DNA of 64,000 nt from positions 5,256,001 through 5,320,000 of the forward strand of contig NC_087158.1 of the NCBI RefSeq assembly GCF_035594125.1, given 5' to 3'. The position numbers and the translations under genes were made by a program. The notes under the pieces were generated by a model. It was not told the origin of the DNA. It ran no database searches and saw only the letters and a list, made by a program, of their open reading frames with translations. This document shows positions 1 through 9,531 of this stretch, piece by piece; the first letter of the stretch is position 1, and the number at the start of each line of letters is the position of its first letter. Source of the stretch: Scylla paramamosain (Eukaryota > Arthropoda > Malacostraca > Decapoda > Portunidae).

Positions 1-62
<62 letters not shown>
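1..62. repeat. (TA)n microsatellite, left edge
   Basis: An uninterrupted TA dinucleotide run reaches the window edge, so its true length is unknown. It abuts the TA target site of the adjacent MITE. Confidence 0.97.
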
Positions 63-65
<3 letters not shown>

Positions 66-531
66 TAAAATCCCTCTCATTTGGCATTCGAGTATCCGGC
101 AGCTTCAAGTATCCGGCACATATTTCCCCGAACCATAATATCAATTAAAAAATCAATGTGTACTTACAAAATCAATTAAAATTCCAGCGCGAGGTATACT
201 CTGTTCCCTCGCGACCAGAGCGCACTGCTTTACACCACCCGCGACCCACTGCACTGTGTTTACTCAGTGACTCAGTCCCGCGTGTGCACTGTTTATCGCC
301 TGACGCCTTCATCATGCCTAAAGTTGTAGAAAAGAGGAAGCGTGTTGTGCTTACACTTAAGCAGCTGATCAGATCAGCTGCTGATTAAGATCAGCTGATC
401 TTTGTTATGGTAAGATGCGTGAGTGTAGGGTGGTGATTGTGGACATAATTTCACTTCTATTCAAGTATCCAGCAATATTCAAGTATCCGGCATGTCGGCG
501 GTCCCGTTGATGCCGGATAAGAGGGATTTTA

Positions 532-534
<3 letters not shown>
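63..534 (+). mobile_element. Tigger/pogo-type MITE, copy 1 (472 bp)
   Basis: The terminal inverted repeats start CAGTAAAATCCCTCT and the element is flanked by TA, as expected for the Tc1/mariner-pogo-Tigger superfamily. Subterminal GTATCCGGCA motifs recur near both ends. Internally, 314-388 encodes MPKVVEKRKRVVLTLKQ and then soon stops. That looks like the first residues of a CENP-B-type HTH (pogo/Tigger/jerky) transposase followed by a large internal deletion. Three further copies lie at 16863-17310, 55935-56399 and 62844-63311. It is non-autonomous; no intact partner carrying this N-terminus is visible in the window. Confidence 0.85.

Positions 535-602
<68 letters not shown>
535..602. repeat. 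(TA)n microsatellite
   Basis: TA run directly following the MITE. The MITE therefore sits inside a TA array, consistent with TA target choice. Confidence 0.97.
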
Positions 603-604
<2 letters not shown>

Positions 605-773
605 GCCCCTGCACTTGAAATGCACACATTATATATAAAATATGAAAACTTTTTAGTGCTTAACAGGAACTTGAGGCTGTGAGATACCTTTCATTCAAAG
701 GAAACACCGATGAAATGACAGATTACAACAATAGCACTAAATTTAAAACAAAATACATTGTTGTTAATCTTAC

Positions 774-2292
774 CATCAATGGCCCCAATAACCCTTAGGA
801 AATTTTTGATCCTGAAGAACTGATGTGCAGTTCTCCTTTGATCAAGGTGTGTTGGAGGCATCTTGATTTCCTGCACCGACTTATCTCTCAACACGGTGCA
901 CACACACTCGAAGACACTGCTGACAGTTGCTTTTGTAGGTCCTGAAAGCAAATTATAAGCCATTAGTTTTTATTTTATTTATTTATTTATTTTAAATAAG
1001 GTACATCTTTCTGCTGTAAGCAAAAAAAAAAATAAAAAAATAAAAAAATCAGCAACAGATATTTAATGATCCTTCTACAAGTAATGCACCATTCTTTCAA
1101 TCACTGCAACCACATCCATACACATATTACATCTGCTGTCAAATTTTTTTTGCCAACAGTATAGTAAATTAAGTTATCCTCAGGACAGTGTTAGAAACAT
1201 GTCAGAAATAAACCTAACAAGTCTAGAAATATTTGTACACATGAATAATAATAGGGTGGGTGAGGAAGGGACAGCCCTAGGTGTACTTGATGGTAGGTTT
1301 GGTAAGGTTAGCATCATCCCTCATCCCTCCTTATTAATTATGCACTCACATACTTTGACACTAAGAACTAATCTTGACATGTTCCTAACACTGGAACACT
1401 GGAACAATTTTATAAACAGTGGCATGCAGTAGGTTGACTTTTATGCCTTTTATCCTTGAAAGTCAGCCACACTTAAATATTACTCACCACATTGAACATC
1501 AGTTCATTCACCTACAAAAGTTATTAATGGGATATTGTGCAATTTGTTAAAAAAAAAAAAAAAAAGTAGTAATTGTTTAGAGTACTCTCTTGTCCTTATT
1601 ACACGTCTATCCTCTTCCATTCTTTCACATATACCTCTTGATAAACCTGAAACATATAGTATAAGGTGGGGGGAGATGTGCCCCCGTCCATCAGGGGTGT
1701 TCCAGAGGTTATGCTAACTTATATTAGTGTCCTTAAGGATGGGTCTAGCCTCCGTGGTTACGTTAGATTAGGTAATTCATATAAAAGTTTACGGTGACTA
1801 ACCTAATCTCTGTTAACCTCTGGGGGCCTTCGCCCATCCCCTGGACCCCCTGAAGGGCAGAGACACTTCTTCCTCACCTTAAAGTTACGTTTTATGTGTA
1901 TCTAAAGGTATATGCGAAGAATGTAAGAGAATAGACCAATAATAAGGTCAGGGAAAGGGTTCCCTGACAATTTCCAAAACAGCCAGCCCCTGTGCTGAAG
2001 CATGCAACACCAGTATCATCTTACCTGCAGTGTCTCCAATGACGTTTTGTAAGAGCCCACTGGCAAACAATCTCTGGGCCAGCAAAACTTGGGTGTGAGT
2101 TTGTAATGCCTGGCTGTGCCTTGTCCTTCTCTCCAGCTGAGGCTGCATCTCAAACAAGAGGAGATGCAGCTGAGGGAAGCGATATTTGAGCATGAGCTCA
2201 TTATCACTCAATGCCAAGGGGTCAAAGCGATCCCGAAAGCGCCTTTCTCGCCTCAAGGCACGAACGTCGAAGTATGCAAAGAAAATATCCAA
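774..2292 (-). CDS. HARBI1-like PIF/Harbinger nuclease gene, exons 1 and 2 (partial)
   Basis: Two minus-strand exons are visible: exon 1 at 2292-2025 (ATG start, MDIFFAYFDV...) and exon 2 at 941-774. Exon 1 ends CTGCAG|GTAAGA and exon 2 starts after TTTGCTTTCAG. Both junctions are phase 1, so splicing keeps the frame and reads GDTAGPTKATVSSVFECV. Exon 2 ends ATTGATG|GTAAGA, again phase 1, so more exons should follow to the left, probably outside the window. Exon 1 has the family N-terminus (FRDRFDPLALSDNELMLKYR, then LERRTRHSQAL). Exon 2 has the VGxSTVS-like helix region and GAIDG, which holds the first catalytic Asp of the DDE_Tnp_4 nuclease. The family is PIF/Harbinger transposase or its domesticated relative HARBI1, normally about 350 aa; roughly 145 aa are seen here. 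Intact frame and splice sites favour a recently functional gene. I cannot tell a domesticated gene from an active transposase. Confidence 0.7.
942..2024 (-). other. Intron 1 of the HARBI1-like gene
   Basis: Bounded by GTAAGA (donor, read leftward from 2024) and TTTGCTTTCAG (acceptor, ending at 942). It contains A-rich runs near 1021-1050 and 1550-1565 and a short inverted repeat around CCAGAGGTTA (about 1689-1850). No coding sequence recognised. Confidence 0.6.
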
Positions 2293-3200
2293 TATATGCA
2301 GAAGCGACGAAAATAATACTTAATCACAGTACACACTGAGCGCGCACCTTTCCTTTTCTTGCTTTTTCAGTGTTCCATGTAAGATTTCACATTATGCATC
2401 ACAAAAACCATGCTTTCTTGGTGGTAAAGCTTGTAAACAATAAAAAAAAAAAAAGTTTTTTTGTGCACATAAATATTTATATAAGAGTTTTCAGGCGAGG
2501 TGATGTTAACTTATACCACCTCAGGAGGTGGTGTAACTTATCAACCTTGCTATCATGGCAACACCAACCTCTTACGCATTCGTGAATACCCTTATGCGGC
2601 CGGAGGTTGATAATGGGCGCTGATCACAGTTTGTTAAGTAGCAACCGTTTCGTGGCCCTTTGGGCCGGTATACATAAAAACCCCTAAAAGACTTTTAAAT
2701 TTACTCCCAGCTAAAAGTGAATGCTAAAAGTGTACACAAGATACTATAAAAGTTTTCTTAAGTCAGTTTTAGTTAGGAATAAAAGTAAAATATAAACTCG
2801 CTATACATGCTATGTTTAGCGCTTAAGAATGATCCTAACCATGATGTTTTTGCACTTGAATGTCAAAGCAGTATATAAAATGATTTAATGTTAATTTATA
2901 TTTCACATTTCGATAAAAAAGAACTGGACGATTGACATATTTTATGAGTTTAATTATGTACAATAAGGCAAGTTCAGATTCAAATCCGCCCCGGGGATGC
3001 CAACACAACAATGTATTAAATTCCACTCCCTATAAGCAGCTGTGAGATGATCTGGTGAAGTTGGATTGAATTCAGAAAGATTTGTTAAATTGTACTTACT
3101 CTCAGCAAGAAACTATGGGGTATCTGGGTGAGGTTGTTAAGTTGAATGCAGAAAGATAAATTCCAGTTACTTGGACCACGTGGTGACGGGTTCTTAGTTT

Positions 3201-3201
<1 letters not shown>
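2293..3201. other. Unassigned DNA upstream of the HARBI1-like gene
   Basis: It should hold the 5' leader and promoter of the minus-strand gene, but no core promoter motif could be fixed. TAAAAGT-type motifs cluster at about 2683-2790. No other gene seen. Confidence 0.4.

Positions 3202-3231
<30 letters not shown>
3202..3231. repeat. (CA)n microsatellite
   Basis: Perfect AC dinucleotide run of about 30 bp. Confidence 0.95.
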
Positions 3232-3235
<4 letters not shown>

Positions 3236-3814
3236 CCAAAAGCAATTTAAAATGGATCTTGGTGTTATGAGCTGCAATTGCATTCTACAGTTAGCTTTAT
3301 TTCATACCTTATTTACATATTCTGCCTCCTAATCTCTGAATGCAGTAATTATTTTATGTGTGCCATTAATAACACTAATGACAGTGGGGAATCCTGCAGC
3401 TTATATAACGTGTTTGTCTCCTCATAATATCCACGAGAGAGAGAAAGAATAAATGAAGATGCCGTGTAGTGAGTGATCCTCAAGGGTTTTGGCTGACGGA
3501 TGGCTGCGTTGTATGGAACTTATGGCCTTTATCTAATCTTACTTACTCCCTACGGTGCGACTCCCAAGTGCATTCCTCACAAGTCTTAACACATAAAATG
3601 TCACCAAGGTCAGGCAGAACTTTCTCGATCAGTTGAGCATCACTATACTCTCGTAGGACGCCTCTCCTTTGCCGAAAATTGAAGTGTTAGGAGTATCCCT
3701 CACCCCTAGAATGTAAAAGTCTTTTAGGTCTTAAAAGTGATTATGTGTTACCTTTAAGGAACTTTTAGCAGTAAAAGTAAAATTGGTCGCTAAAAGTAGC
3801 GACAGTAGTCTGTT

Positions 3815-3817
<3 letters not shown>
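3232..3817. other. Unassigned DNA with a TAAAAGT motif cluster at its right end
   Basis: No ORF with recognisable similarity. TAAAAGT/ACTTTTA recurs several times in 3713-3815, echoing the cluster at 2683-2790. Confidence 0.4.

Positions 3818-3898
<81 letters not shown>
3818..3898. repeat. (TA)n microsatellite
   Basis: Perfect TA run of about 80 bp, adjoining the outer end of the inverted-repeat arm that was the Gypsy A target. Confidence 0.97.
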
Positions 3899-3902
<4 letters not shown>

Positions 3903-3991
3903 GGCACTGATGTCTCTTCGGATTATGAAATTCATGGGCGTAATTCGTGTTTAATAAAAAGGGGTGGGTGCAACTGGGAGGACAGAATAAC
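3899..3991 (+). repeat. Outer half of an inverted-repeat arm (Gypsy A target, left flank)
   Basis: This block (AGGCACTGATGTCTC...GGAGGACAGAATAAC) is the reverse complement of about 15860-15953. Together with 15386-15482 it forms one arm that Gypsy A split. The last four bases, TAAC (3988-3991), are the left target-site duplication. Confidence 0.85.
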
Positions 3992-5234
3992 TTTAGTGCC
4001 CTCTAAGGGAGTGTGATGTTCCCTTGTGGCAGACGATAATTACAAATCCTATCACTGGATTAAAAGAAATACAAATATTGACACTTTTATAGATTTTTAA
4101 TTGATAATGGAATAAACCGAATAATAATAATAAAAAGAAAGTAATTCAGAAATACAAAATAAATGGTAGCGTATTCTTCAATTACATAAAAACTACGATG
4201 GAGATATTTTCGCGACTACTGAGTTGTGGGGGAGACCAGAGAATAAATAAATAAATAACAAATATATACCCAAAAAGTATGTATAGACCTGAGGACAGTC
4301 TCACACGGTGATCTCGAACCAGGTGGTTTCACTAGTCCCGTGGAGAAAACCAACAAAAAAAAAAGAACAAAAAAAAAATGCGAATATCTATCCACTCAGA
4401 AACAGTTTATCAACAGGAATATCTGAGGAGAATCCGAGAGGGTCTGAGGAGAATCCGAGAGAGACTCGTTTAGTAAAATTATTGTTAAATAAACACTTAC
4501 TTAATATTACAGGAAATGGAGGAGGAGATTATCAGACTGCATGCTCACCTGAGGAGAATCCGAGAGAGACTGGCTTTGCTTGTGAGGAAATCGGCGGGAA
4601 ACTAAGGATAAAGGTTTCCAATGGGGAAATTTATTAAGAGTTATAATTTTGTTTTTAGTGGGGGGGCGACTAGGTTGTGAGTTCAGGGATGAAAAATATG
4701 AATAATTAAGTTACTGTTTACTTTATAGTTGTTACTTTAAGAAGTTTAATTCAATGGACTTTTGAAATTAATTGGGGAATTAGTCAAAGTCTGGTATCTC
4801 TTCCCGGCTTGCGTAGCAACAGGGGTAACAGGACGGCGAAGCAAAGAAGACTTATTAGATTCGTCAACCTCATTGGCGCGGCGTAATTATCTGGGATTTG
4901 TTTGAGCTGGTTTAAGACCTTACCATTATAGAATTAATTTTATCGTATTAAGGGCTCCCCATTCTCTGGGATTAGGTGAAAAATTCGCCTCTATAACCTG
5001 GCCAAGCAGGAGAAATTACGTTTATTCACGGGGTAAATTTTGTTATAGAAGTGGTCAACACAGTGACGCTGAGAGGGGGGGGGGGGAAAGCAAGGACAAA
5101 AGGACACTGAGGAGAGGAGGGGAAGGGGGGGGGTTAGTCACATGGTACTGAGATTCTGGTCATCCCCGCACATTACATGGGCCTTAATCTAGGAAAAAAG
5201 TAGAAATATACATAATTAATTTTCCAGCACTACA
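3992..5234 (-). repeat. Gypsy A 3' LTR (1,243 bp)
   Basis: Minus-strand ends are TGTAGTGC...GCACTAAA, an imperfect short inverted terminus. It matches 12426-13668 at a constant offset of 8,434 with few differences. It contains three 17-bp direct repeats (TGAGGAGAATCCGAGAG at 4424, 4445 and 4550) and long G runs at about 5070-5135. Confidence 0.9.
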
Positions 5235-5923
5235 CGAGCCTTTCATCCGTTCTAGAATTTTTCACCTCTCTCTTTTCTCCTTACCAAAAAAAAATAAAAT
5301 AACACCTTCACATCCGAGTATTTAGAACCTCCCCTCACCACCACACAACCAAGCCAGGCTGACGAACTGCACGTGATCGCTGTCGGGAAATAACTCTGAC
5401 CTTCTCTCCCATACAATGGCTTGTGGGCCATATCACCACAATGTCCCTTGGAGACATAACTCGGCTCTTTCTCTCATCTCAAGGAAAAAGAAAAGAAATT
5501 CCACCCCAACCAGCCTCTTGACCTCCTGTGGTGTGAGGACTTAACCTTAAGTCACTCCGTCACTCTCTGAAACGAGATTCGGCCACCCCAGTACTCGGTT
5601 CCTTCCACTCGAACAGTCATTTACTCATCCACACATTCACTCACACCACGAGATACTATAGATGATTACGCGAAGCGCTCGCCACGTCCTGAAGTAATCC
5701 ACCACAGAATGGCCCGAACGGGTTGTCGAGTGCAGTAGTAGTCTGCGAATTAAAGTGGTTCCTTATTCCTTCTCAAATTCTTACATCACCTCTCACATAG
5801 TACACATACCCGTCATACCTCGATTCATTACAACCAGTCCAGCCAGGCCATGCAAAAGTAAGGGGGGGGGACTCTATTTACCCCAAGCACTCTGCTCTTT
5901 TCTATACCGTTCTTCCAGCGACA
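5235..5923 (-). other. Gypsy A 3' noncoding spacer with polypurine tract candidate
   Basis: About 690 bp between the pol stop and the 3' LTR, without a credible ORF. On the minus strand a purine tract (GGAGAAAAGAGAGAGG, about 5265-5280) lies 30 bp before the LTR and is the best polypurine-tract candidate. The same spacer recurs at 13669-14357. Confidence 0.6.
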
Positions 5924-7276
5924 TTAACATTCCTCAATATAGCGTCTGGGACGGTTACGCACTCTAGGCGGTAACACTTCAGTTTCTATATCAGGTTGGA
6001 ACACTGTGTCTTGAGCCGCAACTATGTACTCTTCCTCACTGTGAAACTGTTTGATCTTTTCTGCCGCTCTTTGCACCATCTTTCCCGAGAAAGGGTCTTT
6101 CACCACATAACCACCGCCTCCTCTTAAAACTTCCACCACCTTATATGGGCCGTCCCAACGAACACACAGTTTCTTACACACTCCTGACTCTGTAGTTTCT
6201 CGCTTCACCCACACCAACGCCCCAATGTCTACCTTCTGCTCCTTGCGTTTCCTGTTGGCCGCATTACGGTATTTCCGAGTCATTTTCTCGTGTGTTTCCC
6301 GGATCAGCCAGCGGACCACATCCACGTCTTGCTCGTCACCATCAACTGCGGGTAGCCTGGCACCCACCACTCGGGGCGCATGCCGGGAGAAAAACGCGAA
6401 GAAAGGTTGTTGGGCGATACTGGTATGGACGGCGGCATTCATAGTGGCCTGACACACAGGGAGTAGGCGAGGCCACCGTAGCGGGTAACCTCGGCACATG
6501 GAAGCCAAGATGGATTTGAGCGTGCGATGGAGTCGTTCGGTGATGGCGTTCCCTTGCGGGTGGTAGGGAGTGGTGTAACAGAGGGTGATGAGGTGTTGCT
6601 GGCAGAATTGTTGGAAGATCTGGGAGGTGAACTCGCCCCCGTTGTCCAGGACGATGGAGTGAGGAGTCCCGAAGTCGGTAATGTAGTGCTGCAGCGCCTC
6701 TACAATTCCCTCTGATAGTTTGTTTTTGAGTGGATAGAACTTCACAAATCGGCTAAAGTGATCTACGATAGTCAACACATATCGGTAGCCACCACTGCCT
6801 GCAATCATATCCGTCAGGTCTATACCTATCCTATCTAAGGGCTTCTCTACTGAAGGTAATTCCTGATAAGGCTGCTGTAACCCTGGAGAGGTTTTAAATC
6901 TTTGACAGGTAAGGCAATTCTTTACGTACTGGGTTACGTCAAACTTGAGATTACACCAGTAAAACAATTCTTCGGCCTTTTTAATTGTCTTTTTCTGACC
7001 CAGGTGGCCAGAAAGCTCATGTGCATGTTCTAAAGCTTTAGGAATCAGAACCTGAGGAACTACCAATGAATAATGAATGCTGCCATCAATGTTTTCCTTA
7101 GCGTAGTACAGCAACTCATCAATTATAGTGAACTGGTGCAATATACTCTTATGATACTTTTTGGTAGGTATAGACCCTCCTTCCAGATACTCTATCATGT
7201 CTCTCCACTTAATTTCTTCCCTTTGTTGAATCTTGATTTGTTCTAAAGTCAGGCCTAAATAGTTTGGAGTAGGACA
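5924..7276 (-). CDS. pol: Gypsy A pol: integrase
   Basis: Inserts retrotransposon cDNA into the genome. The N-terminal zinc-binding HHCC module is seen (HAHELSGHLGQ, then CLTCQRF). The catalytic core has DLTDM (first Asp), LDNGGEF (second Asp) and the ITERLHRTLKSIL stretch (Glu). A C-terminal GPY/F module follows (WDGPYKVVEV). It reads in the same frame as the upstream RT/RNase H segment but is separated from it by an in-frame TGA (7277-7279). The first methionine is 7198, although the open frame extends up to the TGA. No chromodomain recognised. A partial second copy lies at 14358-15302. Confidence 0.9.
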   Translation of the reverse strand, partial: CPTPNYLGLTLEQIKIQQREEIKWRDMIEYLEGGSIPTKKYHKSILHQFTIIDELLYYAKENIDGSIHYSLVVPQVLIPKALEHAHELSGHLGQKKTIKKAEELFYWCNLKFDVTQYVKNCLTCQRFKTSPGLQQPYQELPSVEKPLDRIGIDLTDMIAGSGGYRYVLTIVDHFSRFVKFYPLKNKLSEGIVEALQHYITDFGTPHSIVLDNGGEFTSQIFQQFCQQHLITLCYTTPYHPQGNAITERLHRTLKSILASMCRGYPLRWPRLLPVCQATMNAAVHTSIAQQPFFAFFSRHAPRVVGARLPAVDGDEQDVDVVRWLIRETHEKMTRKYRNAANRKRKEQKVDIGALVWVKRETTESGVCKKLCVRWDGPYKVVEVLRGGGGYVVKDPFSGKMVQRAAEKIKQFHSEEEYIVAAQDTVFQPDIETEVLPPRVRNRPRRYIEEC

Positions 7277-8200
7277 TCACTGAATGATCCTCACTGGGCG
7301 AGAGAGCTGATCGGCCACGTAGTTATACTTTCCCTTCACATATTGGATGTTGTATTGGTATTCTCTCATCTCTAGTATCCAGCGGTTCATCCTGGCAGAT
7401 TTGGTCTTTCTCTTGAATATACTAGTAAGGGGCTGATGATCTGTGAATATAGTGAAGCTAGTTCCCCACAAATAATGATGGAAGTGTCTACAAGAGAGAA
7501 GTACTGCCAAGGCTTCTTTATCTGTAGCTGAGTACCTATTCTCAGTGGAGTTTAATTTTTTTGAAAAATAGCCCAAAGGTCTGACGGACCCATCCTCCTG
7601 AGTTTGACTTAAGACGCCTCCTACGTGGGTATTACTGGCATCAGTTGTTAAAATGAACGGCTGGTTACTTTGCGCTCTCGCTAGTATAGGGGCCTGGGCA
7701 AGAGATCTTTTTAAGGTATCGAATGCCTCCTGACACTTGTCTGTCCAAAGGAAAGGTTGATCTTTTTTCGTTAGGTTGGTAAGTGGAGTGGCTATTTGAG
7801 CGAAATTACTGATGTGTTTCCTATAAAATCCTGCCATACCTAAAAATCGTCTCACTTCCTTGACCTTAGTGGGCGGTTTCATTTCCAATACTGCCTCTAC
7901 ATTCTTTGGGTCGGGTTGACTACCTTCTTGTGAAATTTTATGACCAAGAAACGTAACTTCAGTCTTTGCCATTTCGCATTTAGATAAGTTAAGCTTGACT
8001 CCGTTTTCTTTAAGTAAAGCGAAAGTTTCACTGAGTCTTTCGCTGAGTGTGGTGAAGTCTGAAGCCCAAATGATTAGGTCGTCTAAGTAATTTTTCATCC
8101 AACCCTTCTTCACGAGAGGAGCTAACAATGAGGCCATATGTCTAGTAAAGATAGCTGGAGAACAGCTTAATCCAAAAGGTAGCCTTTTAAACCTATAGTC
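7277..8200 (-). CDS. pol: Gypsy A pol: RT C-terminal half and RNase H
   Basis: The reverse transcriptase catalytic motif is YLDD (about 8090, in KNYLDDLIIWASD), followed by the thumb (FLGHKISQ, VRRFLGMAGFYRKHI). RNase H shows TTDASNTHVGGVL, KEALAV and FTDHQPL. This frame is offset from the upstream PR/RT segment by a single-base indel near 8195-8205, just before the LPFGL motif; the sequence before the first Met at 8137 is clearly coding. It ends at an in-frame TGA (7277-7279) at the RNase H/integrase boundary. Both lesions make this copy unable to give a full Pol unless suppressed. Confidence 0.88.
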   Translation of the reverse strand, partial: DYRFKRLPFGLSCSPAIFTRHMASLLAPLVKKGWMKNYLDDLIIWASDFTTLSERLSETFALLKENGVKLNLSKCEMAKTEVTFLGHKISQEGSQPDPKNVEAVLEMKPPTKVKEVRRFLGMAGFYRKHISNFAQIATPLTNLTKKDQPFLWTDKCQEAFDTLKRSLAQAPILARAQSNQPFILTTDASNTHVGGVLSQTQEDGSVRPLGYFSKKLNSTENRYSATDKEALAVLLSCRHFHHYLWGTSFTIFTDHQPLTSIFKRKTKSARMNRWILEMREYQYNIQYVKGKYNYVADQLSRPVRIIQ

Positions 8201-9531
8201 ACCCCATCACTGAAGGCTGTGAGGTCTCTGCTACCTTCCTCCAATAGAATTTGAAAATAAGCCTCCCTCATATCTAGCGTGGCATAGAACTGATGGCCAG
8301 CTGCTTGTTCAACTAATTCTTCTAGGCGGGGAAGCGGGTAAATATCAGTAGTTAGGTGCTTGTTGACATGTTGGTAGTCAAGGCACATTCTTTTACTTCC
8401 ATCCGGTTTATTGACTAATACTATAGGAGAGAGCCATGCAAATGTAGATTTTTCAATGATATCTCTGTTCTCCATATCTGTTAACATGTTTGATATCAGG
8501 GTTTTTGCTTCCTCGGGGTATCGGTACCTAGGACCACGACTAGGCTCTGGATTAGAGATATTAATTTTAGCAGGAGGCCCTTTCATTAATCCAAGTTCGT
8601 TTTTGTCTACTATGAATAAATCATGGTGATTGAGAATGATATTTTTTAAGATTGTTTTCTGCTCTCTAGTAAGGTTACTCCATTTCTGTTGTCTTATCAA
8701 CTCCTCGAGTCTTTGTGGCCTACTCTTTGATTCCTGACACCTTGTTTGGTCGTTGTGTGGCAACAGATCATTGTGGATTTCTAGGGAAGGAGTGGCTTGC
8801 TTTTGGTGGATGACTCTGATCGTCGGGGAGGAGATGTTTTCAAAAGTGCCTAATAGGGTTCCTGGTTTGATTGTTTTCCGGCCCTTAGTATCATTAATAA
8901 ATGGGAGGGGGACCTTTTTATTCTCATCTACTGTCACAATCAAGGGGTGATGATTAGGCGTTAAACATGGCTGAGGCTGGACTAACAAAGTTTCTCCTGG
9001 GTTTTCTTTCACCGAGATAGGAAGAAACTGAGCTCGGTAGGGATCAAGTTTGATGGTATGAGTTAGCCGGATGTGATCTGTTTGACTTGGAGTGGTAGGA
9101 AGAATAGGTACCTCGTGAACTCGTTCCACCTTGCCTTTCTGCCTTTTGATATGATTAACAAGGTATGTGGTTTTACCCCACTTTACTGTATTTGTCTTAC
9201 CATTCCATTGAAAAGGAGCTTGTGAAAGTATGTCTGTCCCGAGTAAGACGTCAGCGTCAAGGTAGCTATTCGGGACTACAGGGCACCATTGTTTGTGTAT
9301 AGTCTCTTCACCTACTCCTATCTCTAGTAAGGTCATCCCCAAGATTCGTAAGGGTGAACCAGTTACCCCTTGTAGTATAGGTACTGCTCGCCTTTGTGAT
9401 ATAGTTCCTTCTAATTTCTCTACCGCAGCCTCTGTGATTAAAGTATAGCCGCTACCAGTGTCAATGACAGCTTTAAGAATTTTCTTGTTAACTATGAGAT
9501 TGATAGCGGGGGATGTGAATCCCTGGGTGAG
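8167..9531 (-). CDS. pol: Gypsy A pol: aspartic protease and RT N-terminal half
   Basis: The protease active site DTGSG lies at about 9460 (KAVIDTGSGYTLITEAAVEK), followed by the flap and ADVLLGTDIL. Next come the RT fingers (NRDIIEKSTFAWLSPIVLV, KPDGSKRMCLDYQHVNK) and palm Asp region (FYATLDMREAYFQILLEEGS). The frame is the same as gag and is separated from it only by one TGA (9532-9534), so the first in-frame Met at 9342 is not the true start. Expression by stop-codon readthrough is inferred. The segment ends in a frameshift at about 8200 with the RT continuing in another frame. Confidence 0.88.
   Translation of the reverse strand, partial: LTQGFTSPAINLIVNKKILKAVIDTGSGYTLITEAAVEKLEGTISQRRAVPILQGVTGSPLRILGMTLLEIGVGEETIHKQWCPVVPNSYLDADVLLGTDILSQAPFQWNGKTNTVKWGKTTYLVNHIKRQKGKVERVHEVPILPTTPSQTDHIRLTHTIKLDPYRAQFLPISVKENPGETLLVQPQPCLTPNHHPLIVTVDENKKVPLPFINDTKGRKTIKPGTLLGTFENISSPTIRVIHQKQATPSLEIHNDLLPHNDQTRCQESKSRPQRLEELIRQQKWSNLTREQKTILKNIILNHHDLFIVDKNELGLMKGPPAKINISNPEPSRGPRYRYPEEAKTLISNMLTDMENRDIIEKSTFAWLSPIVLVNKPDGSKRMCLDYQHVNKHLTTDIYPLPRLEELVEQAAGHQFYATLDMREAYFQILLEEGSRDLTAFSDGVTIGLKGYLLD

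Noticed and set aside
405..629. Ile-Tyr repeat ORFs here and at 3783-4016, 40447-40692 and 55414-55734
   Set aside because: Translations of (TA)n tracts, with no initiating context or conserved flanks.
1689..1850. Short inverted repeat with CCAGAGGTTA in the HARBI1-like intron as a possible MITE
   Set aside because: Arms match over about 10 bp only, with no clear target duplication.
4424..4566. Possible CRISPR-like spaced repeats
   Set aside because: Only three 17-bp units with unequal spacing inside a eukaryotic LTR; no cas genes.
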